Part shown: in pieces, positions 9,011 through 16,561 of the stretch
How positions within the stretch are numbered: position 1 is the stretch's first letter
Layout: every line of letters starts with the position of its first letter
Source: Sodalis ligni
Lineage (GTDB): Bacteria; Pseudomonadota; Gammaproteobacteria; Enterobacterales; Enterobacteriaceae
Direction: 5' to 3'
NCBI RefSeq assembly: GCF_016865525.2
Contig: NZ_CP075169.1
Location: 5,332,337 to 5,396,336 of the forward strand
DNA length: 64,000 nt
Notes under the pieces: model-generated
Databases searched by the model: none
What the model was told of the DNA's origin: nothing
The model's input: only the letters and a program-made list of their open reading frames with translations
Position numbers and translations under genes: made by a program

Positions 9011-9664
9011 TCACGGTAATAGCGGGCTTTGTTGGAAAAAGTCATGCAGCACCCGGAATAAAATCACCGCGACGCTACCGCCCGAATCGACGATACCCAG
9101 GCCTTTTTCCGCGAAAGACGCGGCTTTGCCCCATTGAGGCAGCATGGTACGGGTTGCATCAAGCCCCTGCTCCGCCGCTCGAAAAGCGGACTCCACCGCC
9201 TGCGCCGGCGAGGCGCCGCCGTCAATGCCGTCCGACAGCGCCTGACTGGCCGGCAGCAGCACGTCCAATACCGTTTTATCGCCGGCCCGGGCTTTACCAC
9301 GGTCCGCAATGCCCTGGGTAAAGGCGTTAAAAAACCGTACCAGCAGCTGACCATCCAATTGGGCAGCGGCGGCGGGAAGCGCTTTTCCGCCGCGCATAAA
9401 CCCGGTGGCCATCAGGGTTCCCATGGTTGACGGCGCGGCTTTCGCCATCGCCACGCCGCAGAGGGCAAAATATTCGCCAATGCCCTCCTGCTCCCCCGGG
9501 ACTGTGTTCGCCGCGGCGGCAAACGCTTTTTGCATCGTGATGCCCAAATCCCCATCGCCTATCTGTTGATCGAGCGCGATCAGGGTAGCGCGCTGCTCGA
9601 TCATGGCCTGATGCCAGGCGGCGACCAGGGCGCGGCACTGTGTTAATGACAAACAATCAACCAT
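9011..9664 (-). CDS. DhaL-type ADP-binding subunit of a dihydroxyacetone-kinase-like enzyme
   Basis: This is the 217-residue nucleotide-binding half of a ketose kinase. The metal and phosphate ligands of DhaL are present as D32, D37 and D39 in LDQQIGDGDLGITM, with STMGTLMATGFM and GDKTVLDVLLPA following, the latter matching the GDKTM-type motif. The gene follows the DhaK gene by 15 bp on the same strand. In this family DhaL works either with a phosphotransfer protein DhaM (PEP-dependent) or with ATP directly. No DhaM-like gene is seen in the window, so an ATP-dependent kinase of a triose or tetrulose such as dihydroxyacetone or erythrulose is likely; this is inference. Confidence 0.88.
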   Translation of the reverse strand: MVDCLSLTQCRALVAAWHQAMIEQRATLIALDQQIGDGDLGITMQKAFAAAANTVPGEQEGIGEYFALCGVAMAKAAPSTMGTLMATGFMRGGKALPAAAAQLDGQLLVRFFNAFTQGIADRGKARAGDKTVLDVLLPASQALSDGIDGGASPAQAVESAFRAAEQGLDATRTMLPQWGKAASFAEKGLGIVDSGGSVAVILFRVLHDFFQQSPLLP

Positions 9665-9679
9665 CGGCGGACGCTCCTG

Positions 9680-10693
9680 TCAGTTATCAAGTCTTGGCTG
9701 GATAAAGAATGGCGTATTCACCGGCTGAGCCAGATAGCCCTTCAGCTCGGCGTCAAGCTTGCAAACCGATAATGAGAAACCGGTCATTTCCATTGCGGTG
9801 GCAAACTCGCCGCAATAGACATGGAAAACGGCAATCCGCCGTTCGGCCAACACTTGGTGAATGCGGTTATACAGGATATACAGCTCATCTTTCGGCGTGG
9901 CGCCGAGGCCGTTAAGCAAAATTGCCGCCTGGTCGTTCTGGCTGAAGGTCAACTCGTCCAATAGCAGCGGCAGAATGCGATCAATGATGCGGTCCGCGCT
10001 TTCACGTTTGCCTGTGCTGATGCCCGGTTCGCCATGAATACCCATGCCGAGCTCCATCTCATCTTCCGCCACGGTAAACGCCGGGGTGCCGACCTCGGGG
10101 ATGATACAGGGCGACAAGGCAACGCCGATGGTCTTGGTCGCATCGCCGGCGCGGGCGGCCAGTCGCGCCACCTCCTCCAGGCTCAGGCCCGCCGCCGCCG
10201 CCGCGCCGGCAATTTTATAGATAAAGAAAATACCGGCCACGCCCCGCCGCTTTGACCGACGGTCCGCCGTGGCTGAACCGACATCATCGGCGCCCACGAC
10301 CGTAGCGGTGTTGATGCCGTCGAAACCGGCCAGTTCGGCGGCCAGATCAAAATTAAGAATGTCGCCGCTGTAATTGCCGTACAGATACAGTACGCCGCTG
10401 CCTTGATCCACGGCCTTGGTGACATTCAGGATTTGATCCGCCGAAGGCGATTGAAAAACATCCCCCACCGCACAGCCGTCAAGCATGCCCTCCCCCACAT
10501 AACCTAGGAACAGGGGTAAATGGCCCGAACCGCCGCCGGTAACCAACCCCACTTTGCCAGGCACGGCCGGGACGGCGTTAACCAGACAATGCACATCATC
10601 AGCGACATATTTCAACTGGCGAGGATGGGCGGCATAAATACCGGCCAGCATTTCCACTACATATTCGGAGGGAGCGTTAATAAATTTTTTCAT
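9680..10693 (-). CDS. DhaK-type substrate-binding subunit of a dihydroxyacetone-kinase-like enzyme
   Basis: This 337-residue protein has the DhaK fold: GKVGLVTGGGSGHLPLFLGY near residue 50, YGNYSGDILNFDLAAE near 105 and GMGIHGEPGI, in which His220 corresponds by position to the histidine that binds the ketone covalently as a hemiaminal (His218 in E. coli). ATG 10693 (MKKFINAP) matches family N-termini; an in-frame ATG at 10726 would add 11 residues and neither has a clear ribosome binding site. It is the first gene of the leftward operon, divergent from the LacI regulator. With DhaL and a CUT2 importer this indicates uptake then phosphorylation of a small ketose. Confidence 0.88.
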   Translation of the reverse strand: MKKFINAPSEYVVEMLAGIYAAHPRQLKYVADDVHCLVNAVPAVPGKVGLVTGGGSGHLPLFLGYVGEGMLDGCAVGDVFQSPSADQILNVTKAVDQGSGVLYLYGNYSGDILNFDLAAELAGFDGINTATVVGADDVGSATADRRSKRRGVAGIFFIYKIAGAAAAAGLSLEEVARLAARAGDATKTIGVALSPCIIPEVGTPAFTVAEDEMELGMGIHGEPGISTGKRESADRIIDRILPLLLDELTFSQNDQAAILLNGLGATPKDELYILYNRIHQVLAERRIAVFHVYCGEFATAMEMTGFSLSVCKLDAELKGYLAQPVNTPFFIQPRLDN

Positions 10694-10945
10694 CGGACAA
10701 ATGTCCAGAATCTCCATAATTTTCAATGGAGAAATAAATGATTAACCGCTTAATGAAATAGATAATAGGAAGGTAAAAAAAAGCTGTAAACTAAAATTTT
10801 ACTAAAATATAGAGAGGATTTTAATATGTGAACAGTGTCACAAGCCCGTTCATTAAACCTGATAGAGTTAATGATAAAAATAGGCAATTTTAAATTTTTA
10901 TTGGAGTATTTAAATGTAGTTATCATAAGAACCCATGGGGAATTT
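10694..10945. promoter_or_regulatory. Divergent control region of the kinase/ABC operon and its LacI regulator
   Basis: About 250 bases of A+T-rich DNA lie between the divergent dhaK-like and lacI-like starts. It includes the perfect palindrome TAAAATTTTA (10792-10801), flanked by AAAC and CTAA, and several A/T tracts suited to -10 boxes. LacI-family proteins bind palindromes of 14-20 bases, so this is a candidate operator, but the assignment rests only on symmetry and location. Confidence 0.4.
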
Positions 10946-12007
10946 ATGGCAAAAATAAAAGATATCGCGCAACGCGCGGGCGTTTCCCTCAGTGCGGTCT
11001 CAATTGCCATGAATGGCAAGCGGGGCCTCAGTATCACTACACGCGAACGGATTCTGAAGATTGCTCACGAACTCGATTATCATTCCTCACGACAGGAAAA
11101 ATATCCCGGCGTGATCCGCTTTTTAAAAATTGCATTACACGGCAATACCGTTAATGAAAATCATAGTATCTTCATTAACGGTTATATTGATGGCATGATT
11201 GAACAGGCGGGAAAATTAAAGTTCTCACTTGAGGTGGCGCATTATCAGGGCATAAGCGTAGAACAAATAGTTGAAAAACAGAGCAGCCTGCAACCCGTGC
11301 AAGGCGTCATTATTTTAGGCACCGAATTCGAACAGGCCGATTTTAGCGCATTGAAAAATATAAAAGTACCGTTTGTTATTATTGATAATATTAACGATTT
11401 TCTTCCCTATGATTTTGTGAATATAAATAATCGGGGCGCCGTATTTAAAATACTCCATCATTTTCAGCGCAGCGGCCTGACCCAAATCGGGCTGATTACC
11501 AGCTTTGCCCACACGCCTAATTTTCAGCAGCGCGAAGCCGCTTTTCGTGAATTGGTCGGCCAAGTCGGACTGGCCTTTGATAACAGGGATACCCTCAGCG
11601 TCAATTCCACCCTTGAAGACGCCTATCAGGCAATGAAGCACTATCTGGCGGCAGGAAAGCCGCTCGCACAGGGGTACTTTTGCGTCAATGATATTATCGC
11701 TTGCGGCTGCCTGAAAGCGCTCAAAGAATATGGCCTAAGGATACCGGAAGATATTTCCCTGATTGGATTCGACGATCTGCCGATTTCCGCCGTGATCGAG
11801 CCTCCGCTGACAACCATCCAGGTGTTTAATAAAAAACTCGGCGCGGCGGCGGTGGATTTACTGTATCAGCGCATCAGCTTGGGAAAAAGTTCCAGCCATA
11901 CCAATATATTGATCTGCGGCGCGCTGATAAAACGCGCAAGCGTGCAGATAAAAAGTCACGGCTTACCGCACCAGGAAAGCCTTTCGGGTTATTCACACCC
12001 GCGATAA
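10946..12007 (+). CDS. LacI-family transcriptional regulator
   Basis: The N-terminal helix-turn-helix is canonical for LacI (AKIKDIAQRAGVSLSAVSIAMNG, residues 2-24), followed by the hinge region and a periplasmic-binding-like effector domain. YFCVNDIIACGCLKALKEYG and ISLIGFDDLPISAVIEPPLT near residues 240-290 are typical of the family. ATG 10946 has GGGGA just upstream and gives 353 residues; the frame stays open further left but that part does not resemble the family. It is transcribed away from the kinase/ABC operon, so it most likely controls that operon in response to the sugar or its phosphate. The convergent GntR gene follows 122 bp later. Confidence 0.88.
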   Translation: MAKIKDIAQRAGVSLSAVSIAMNGKRGLSITTRERILKIAHELDYHSSRQEKYPGVIRFLKIALHGNTVNENHSIFINGYIDGMIEQAGKLKFSLEVAHYQGISVEQIVEKQSSLQPVQGVIILGTEFEQADFSALKNIKVPFVIIDNINDFLPYDFVNINNRGAVFKILHHFQRSGLTQIGLITSFAHTPNFQQREAAFRELVGQVGLAFDNRDTLSVNSTLEDAYQAMKHYLAAGKPLAQGYFCVNDIIACGCLKALKEYGLRIPEDISLIGFDDLPISAVIEPPLTTIQVFNKKLGAAAVDLLYQRISLGKSSSHTNILICGALIKRASVQIKSHGLPHQESLSGYSHPR

Positions 12008-12129
12008 GGATGCCCTGAAGTCCACGTTTGCCAGCGCAGCCAGCCCATCAAGCCGGCCGTCGATGTCCGGGTTCTCCGCCAGCCGCACGCCAATTAAGCC
12101 ATCATTAACGTATTCGGATCGGCCGGGAG

Positions 12130-12801
12130 TCAAAACTGACTTAACCGCCTGATGATGCCTTCCCGGACATTATCGATATGCGTGGCAATCAAACTCTGGG
12201 CCAGTTCAGGCTCGTTGTCGCGCAGGGCCGCAATGATCGCCAGGTGCTCTTTATGCCCGGCCTCGAATCGTTCGGGAACCTGCGTAAGATGGAACATATG
12301 GGTTTTAAGACGCAGGGTGCGGATGAAATTCACCAGCATCCTGTTACCGCTGTAACGGGCTATGGTTTCGTGGATGCGTGAATCCGCCTCCCAGTCAGCC
12401 TCCGTGTCGGGTACTTTTTTCAACAGCAGCGCCCTGACCTGCTGCTCCATTTCATCCAGCTCGCCGAGCGGAATTTTGCCGGCCGCCAGGCGGGTCGCTT
12501 CGGTTTCCAGTATTCGGCGGATATGCAGGGTTTCAACCAGTTCCTGGATGGAAAACTCTTTAACAGAGGGCGTTCTGCCGCCGTTTCTGGCGATAAAGCC
12601 TTCATTTTCCAATCTGTTCAGCGCATTGCGTACCGGCGTGCGGGAAATATTCATCATGTCGGCAAGGCGGCGTTCCTGCAGTACGGTATTGACCGGCAGT
12701 TCGCGCTTGAGGATCATTTCCAGAACGGTTTCGTACGCTCTTTTGCTCAGGTTTTGCTCAACCTCATCCGCGGCACTGAATAACTGATCGGCAAGCTTCA
12801 T
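12130..12801 (-). CDS. GntR-family regulator, FCD domain
   Basis: This 223-residue regulator has a winged helix (about residues 15-80; RTPVRNALNRLENEGFIARN is the recognition segment) and an all-helical FCD ligand domain with metal-binding-type residues (DSRIHETIARYSGNRML). It lies 71 bp after the pxpA-like gene on the same strand and is probably co-transcribed with it from the divergent promoter at 13.7 kb. There a TGGTATGCCA box of the FadR-subfamily type overlaps a promoter. This suggests autoregulation and control of the whole 5-oxoprolinase-like region. Its ligand is likely the cyclic substrate or a product, by inference. Confidence 0.85.
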   Translation of the reverse strand: MKLADQLFSAADEVEQNLSKRAYETVLEMILKRELPVNTVLQERRLADMMNISRTPVRNALNRLENEGFIARNGGRTPSVKEFSIQELVETLHIRRILETEATRLAAGKIPLGELDEMEQQVRALLLKKVPDTEADWEADSRIHETIARYSGNRMLVNFIRTLRLKTHMFHLTQVPERFEAGHKEHLAIIAALRDNEPELAQSLIATHIDNVREGIIRRLSQF

Positions 12802-12872
12802 GATATATCACCATAAAAGAGAAATTTTCTTATTTTTACGTTTTAGGTAGGGGTGATGCCAGCTTTTTCAGG

Positions 12873-13652
12873 TTACGCTTTTGCAGCGAGCACCTTGTCC
12901 ATTGTGGCGAATGCAATGCCCTGCTTTTCAAGCAACCGGCGAACCGACCTGGCCATTTCAACCGCGCCGGGCGTATCGCCATGCACGCAGAGGGAATCTA
13001 TCGGCACGGGAATCAGGGTGCCGTTTGCCGTAACGATCGCGTTTTGTTCCATCATCCGCAATATCCGTTCACTGGCCATGACCGGATCGTGCAGCACGGC
13101 GCCGGGTAATTTTCGCGACAGCAGATTGCCGTTTTCAGCATAGGCCCGGTCAACATAGATTTCCCTTATCACCGGCAGGCCCACTTTAAGCGCTGCCGTT
13201 TCCGTGCGCATGCCCGGCATGACCACCATGATTAAATCCTTATCAACGAGGTAAATCGCCTTTGCTACCGCCATGGCGAGATCGTCGTCTTCAGCCGCCA
13301 TATTCCCCAGCGCCCCGTGGGTTTTAACATGCTGCAGCCGCATACCCTGGCTTTCGGCCAGCGCTTTCAAAGCGCCTATCTGGTATATCACCTGACGCTG
13401 GATCTGCAGCGGACTGTCGCCGATTATCCGGCGGCGGCCAAAACCGGGCAGATCAAAAAAACCCGGATGGGCCCCGATGCCCACCCTCTTTTGCGAAGCA
13501 TTGTCGAGAGTTATCGCCATGACATCGGGATCGCCGGCATGGAAACCGCAGGCAATATTGGCGGAAGTGACAATCTCAAGCATCAGCTCATCAGAACCCA
13601 TTTGCCATACTCCGTAACTTTCACCCATGTCGCAGTTCAAATCGATTAGCAT
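12873..13652 (-). CDS. pxpA: 5-oxoprolinase-type subunit A (LamB/YcsF family)
   Basis: This 259-residue protein is of the YcsF family, which with PxpB and PxpC hydrolyses 5-oxoproline (pyroglutamate) to glutamate using ATP. Family landmarks are complete: MLIDLNCDMGESYG at the start, SANIACGFHAGDP around residue 30, GAHPGFFDLPGFGRR around 60, VKTHGALGN around 110 and CVHGDTPGAVEMAR near the end. The start has GAGGTGA eight bases upstream. It is separated from pxpBC and transcribed divergently, unlike the usual contiguous order. Homologues act on other lactams, so the true substrate could differ from 5-oxoproline, particularly given the unusual neighbours downstream. Confidence 0.9.
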   Translation of the reverse strand: MLIDLNCDMGESYGVWQMGSDELMLEIVTSANIACGFHAGDPDVMAITLDNASQKRVGIGAHPGFFDLPGFGRRRIIGDSPLQIQRQVIYQIGALKALAESQGMRLQHVKTHGALGNMAAEDDDLAMAVAKAIYLVDKDLIMVVMPGMRTETAALKVGLPVIREIYVDRAYAENGNLLSRKLPGAVLHDPVMASERILRMMEQNAIVTANGTLIPVPIDSLCVHGDTPGAVEMARSVRRLLEKQGIAFATMDKVLAAKA

Positions 13653-13722
13653 CTGACATTCACCTCAACTGTATAATTTTAATATCTATTTTTCTAAGAT
13701 AAGTTTTTGTCTTGTACAATTA

Positions 13723-13747
13723 TTGACAGCATGCCAATGGTATGCCA
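13723..13747 (+). promoter_or_regulatory. Promoter with overlapping FadR-type operator
   Basis: TTGACA (13723-13728) is a perfect -35 box upstream of the pxpB-like gene. The near-palindrome TGGTATGCCA (13738-13747) lies in the spacer and at the expected -10, and resembles the TGGTATACCA consensus bound by many FCD/FadR-subfamily GntR proteins. A GntR gene of that class is encoded 0.9 kb away in the divergent transcript. Occupancy would block RNA polymerase. The -10 box itself is weak, so the exact start of transcription is uncertain. Confidence 0.5.
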
Positions 13748-13794
13748 AATGTATTCCGACTACAAATAGCTTTATTCTATGTTAGGAACGTAAA

Positions 13795-14526
13795 GTGGAA
13801 ATGGCCGACAATTCTGTTCGTTGGGAATTTCAGCCGGTCGCGGATCAGGCTGTTAATATTGATTTCGGCGAGCTGATAGATGAAGAAATTAATCTTAGAA
13901 TAACGTCTCTGGCCGCGGCAATTAATAATAAACGGCTTACGGGCGTAACGGCCTGTATTCCCACTTATCGTTCCCTGACGGTGGCATATGACTCAGCTTT
14001 AGTCAGGCAGTCCCATTTAATTGAACGTTTGAAAGAACTGATAACGACAGTAAAGACCGAGACAAAAACGCGCAAATGCTGGTACCTGCCGGTCTGCTAC
14101 GGCGGTAAATACGGTGTTGACCTGCCGGCGTCGGCCCAAACGCTTGCATTGAGTCCCGATGAGCTTATCCGACTGCATACCGCAACCTGCTACCGGATTT
14201 ATATGATTGGCTTTATGCCCGGTTTCGCCTATCTGGGCGGGCTTGACGCCAGACTTCACATACCCAGACGAACCGCCCCACGGCAAAGTGTCCCGGCAGG
14301 CAGCATAAGTATCGGCGGCATACAGACAGCCGTGGGATCCGTGGCGGCTCCCAGCGGCTGGCATTTGCTTGGCCAAACACCGGTCAAGAGTTTCGACCCG
14401 TTGCGCGAACAGCCTTTTCTTTTTACCGCCGGAGAATATATCGAGTTCGTTCCCATTAAAGAAAATGAATATGTGAAGCTCGCTGACGACCGGGGTTATA
14501 TGCCTGACTGGAACCTGCGGGCATGA
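13795..14526 (+). CDS. pxpB: 5-oxoprolinase-type subunit B (KipI family)
   Basis: This 243-residue protein is of the KipI/PxpB family (allophanate hydrolase subunit 1-like). Landmarks are the P-V-C-Y-G-G segment, CYRIYMIGFMPGFAYLGGLD around residue 140 and RRTAPRQSVPAGSISIGGIQ around 165. PxpB forms the ATP-using complex with PxpC. GTG 13795 has AGGA at ideal spacing, and ATG 13801 two codons on is an alternative. The gene overlaps pxpC by the ATGA motif at 14523. It begins a rightward operon of at least eight genes, running to the permease at 21.7 kb. Confidence 0.88.
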   Translation: MEMADNSVRWEFQPVADQAVNIDFGELIDEEINLRITSLAAAINNKRLTGVTACIPTYRSLTVAYDSALVRQSHLIERLKELITTVKTETKTRKCWYLPVCYGGKYGVDLPASAQTLALSPDELIRLHTATCYRIYMIGFMPGFAYLGGLDARLHIPRRTAPRQSVPAGSISIGGIQTAVGSVAAPSGWHLLGQTPVKSFDPLREQPFLFTAGEYIEFVPIKENEYVKLADDRGYMPDWNLRA

Positions 14527-15488
14527 CCTATTTTGACGTTCTCTCGCCGGGACTGTTATCCACCCTTCAGGATGGCGGCCGTTTCGGCTATGAAGATAAA
14601 GGCGTCCCGCCGTCAGGGGTGCTGGACGAGCTGAGCTTCGCCATTGCCAACGCTCTGGTGGGAAATCATCCCGGAACAGGGGCTATCGAATTCACCCTTA
14701 CCGGCCCAAGCCTGCGGCTGTGCGGTGACGGATACTGCTTCTTTTCGGTCACCGGCGATTTTAGCGCCACATTAAACGACGCGCCCTGCGCAACTTACCA
14801 GAATCACCGGATGCATCCTGGGGATATTTTGTCGATTCAGCGCGTTATTTCCGGCGCCAGAGGCTATCTGTCCATTTCCGGCGGCTTTGCCGTGCCGCCG
14901 GTTCTGGGTAGCGTCTCCACGCTGATGCGAGCGCAGCTGGGAGGGGTTAACGGACATCCGCTGCGCAAGGGCGACCGCCTGCCCGTTGCCCCGCAGCGGC
15001 ATTCGGTATGCCATGGCGTCCGGGCCGAACGGATTCTACCCCAGATGGAAAAGCGAGCCGTGCGAGTGGTTTGGGGACCTCAGGACGATTACTTCGGCGA
15101 TGAAGCGCGGGCGTCCTTTCTCACCCAAACCTATACCCTCTCACCACAGTGCGATCGAATGGGATACCGCCTGAAAGGCAGCCCGTTGGCCCATGTAAAA
15201 GGCTTTAACATCATCTCCGATGCGATATGCGCGGGGAGCATCCAGATTCCGGGAGACGGCCAACCCATTGTGGCCATGAACGATCGCCAGACCACCGGCG
15301 GCTACCCGAAGATTGCCACGGTGATCCGCGCGGATCTGGCCAGGCTGGGCCAGATGAAACCGGGCGATCCCATTCGTTTTGAAGCGGTATCGGTAGAGAA
15401 AGCCGAGGATTTATGGCAGGGAAGGCAGAAGATCCTCGCGCAAAAGCTGGCGACGCTTAATAAAAAAGTCTTGGCGGCATGTCCGTAA
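14523..15488 (+). CDS. pxpC: 5-oxoprolinase-type subunit C (KipA family)
   Basis: This 321-residue protein is of the biotin-dependent-carboxyltransferase-like KipA/PxpC family. Visible landmarks are SPGLLSTLQDGGRFGYEDKG at the N-terminus, SGVLDELSFAIANALVGN, GYLSISGGFAVPPVLGS in the middle and QIPGDGQPIVAMNDRQTTGG towards the C-terminus. Length is at the usual 310-330. Translation is coupled to pxpB by a 4-bp overlap. With PxpA on the divergent transcript, all three subunits of the 5-oxoprolinase-type hydrolase are present and intact. Confidence 0.9.
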   Translation: MTYFDVLSPGLLSTLQDGGRFGYEDKGVPPSGVLDELSFAIANALVGNHPGTGAIEFTLTGPSLRLCGDGYCFFSVTGDFSATLNDAPCATYQNHRMHPGDILSIQRVISGARGYLSISGGFAVPPVLGSVSTLMRAQLGGVNGHPLRKGDRLPVAPQRHSVCHGVRAERILPQMEKRAVRVVWGPQDDYFGDEARASFLTQTYTLSPQCDRMGYRLKGSPLAHVKGFNIISDAICAGSIQIPGDGQPIVAMNDRQTTGGYPKIATVIRADLARLGQMKPGDPIRFEAVSVEKAEDLWQGRQKILAQKLATLNKKVLAACP

Positions 15489-15521
15489 CCTGCGTGCGGC
15501 AGCGCTAACGAGGAATGACAA

Positions 15522-16448
15522 ATGTCTGTAATCACAGCTAAAACAAAGGGCGTTTTTGTTATTGCCGTGACGCCGTTTCGACATGACGGAACGATCGATC
15601 CCGGCAGCATTGACAGTATGGTGGATTTCTATTTTGAAAAGGGCGCCGACGGGCTGACCATTCTGGGCATGATGGGAGAAGCGCCCAAGCTGACATTGGC
15701 CGAGTCATTGGCGGTCGCCAGGCTGACGTTGGCACGCGCGTCAGGCAAACCGGTTATCGTTGGCGTTTCCGCGCCCGGCCTGGCCGCCCTCGGAGAACTG
15801 TCCGGCAAAGTCATGGACAGGGGCGCTGCTGGGATTATGGTCGCCCCGCCTGCCACTCTGCGCACCGATGAACAGATCATCAATTACTACCGTCACGTGA
15901 TCGACACGGTCGGCACCGAGACTCCGGTGGTGCTGCAGGACTTTCCTCTCTCCACCGGCGTGCAGATTTCAACCAAGACGCTGGGGGTCCTTTTTACGGC
16001 CCACCCCAGCATTGTCATGCTAAAACACGAGGACTGGCCGGGACTGCAAAAAATCAGCGACATCCGCCGGGCCGAAGCGCAGGGACAGCGTCCCGTATCG
16101 ATTTTGTGCGGCAATGCCGGGGTTTTTCTACCCGAGGAAATGCAGCGCGGAGCGGATGGCGCCATGACCGGTTTCGCCTATCCGGAAATGATGGTTGATG
16201 TGGTTCGGCTGATGAACGCGGGCAGGGTTGAAGAGGCCCATGACATTTTTGACGCTTACCTGCCGTTGATTCGCTATGAGCAGCAACCCGGACTTGGCCT
16301 GGCGGTAAGAAAATACCTGCTGGCAAAACGCGGCGCCATTTCCTGCGCGGCACAGCGGCGTCCGGGAATCATGCTGAGCGAGCCGGCTGTTAACGAGATC
16401 GAGCGTCTTGTCGCCCGTCAGGATCGAAGACTTACCTTCCCGGCGTAA
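15522..16448 (+). CDS. DapA/NanA-superfamily lyase or aldolase
   Basis: This 308-residue TIM-barrel protein belongs to the dihydrodipicolinate synthase superfamily, which forms a Schiff base between a lysine and a 2-keto acid. The lysine is likely that in IVMLKHEDWPG near residue 165. GMMGEAPKLTLAES near residue 50 replaces the usual GTTGE motif, and the catalytic tyrosine segment (YNxP in DHDPS) reads LQDFPLSTG here. So it is not a biosynthetic DapA, and it may act without the canonical tyrosine. It has a ribosome binding site (GAGGAATGACAA). Operon position suggests a catabolic lyase acting on a product of the Pxp-like or M24 enzymes; the actual reaction is unknown. Confidence 0.82.
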   Translation: MSVITAKTKGVFVIAVTPFRHDGTIDPGSIDSMVDFYFEKGADGLTILGMMGEAPKLTLAESLAVARLTLARASGKPVIVGVSAPGLAALGELSGKVMDRGAAGIMVAPPATLRTDEQIINYYRHVIDTVGTETPVVLQDFPLSTGVQISTKTLGVLFTAHPSIVMLKHEDWPGLQKISDIRRAEAQGQRPVSILCGNAGVFLPEEMQRGADGAMTGFAYPEMMVDVVRLMNAGRVEEAHDIFDAYLPLIRYEQQPGLGLAVRKYLLAKRGAISCAAQRRPGIMLSEPAVNEIERLVARQDRRLTFPA

Positions 16449-16561
16449 GTCACATGAACAGGAAACAGTTGTGAACGGGGGCGCCAGCCACGCCATGGTC
16501 AATAACACATCTTCGCCGACTGCCTTATGCAGGAAGGCTCGGCGTTGCGGGAGAATGAACA

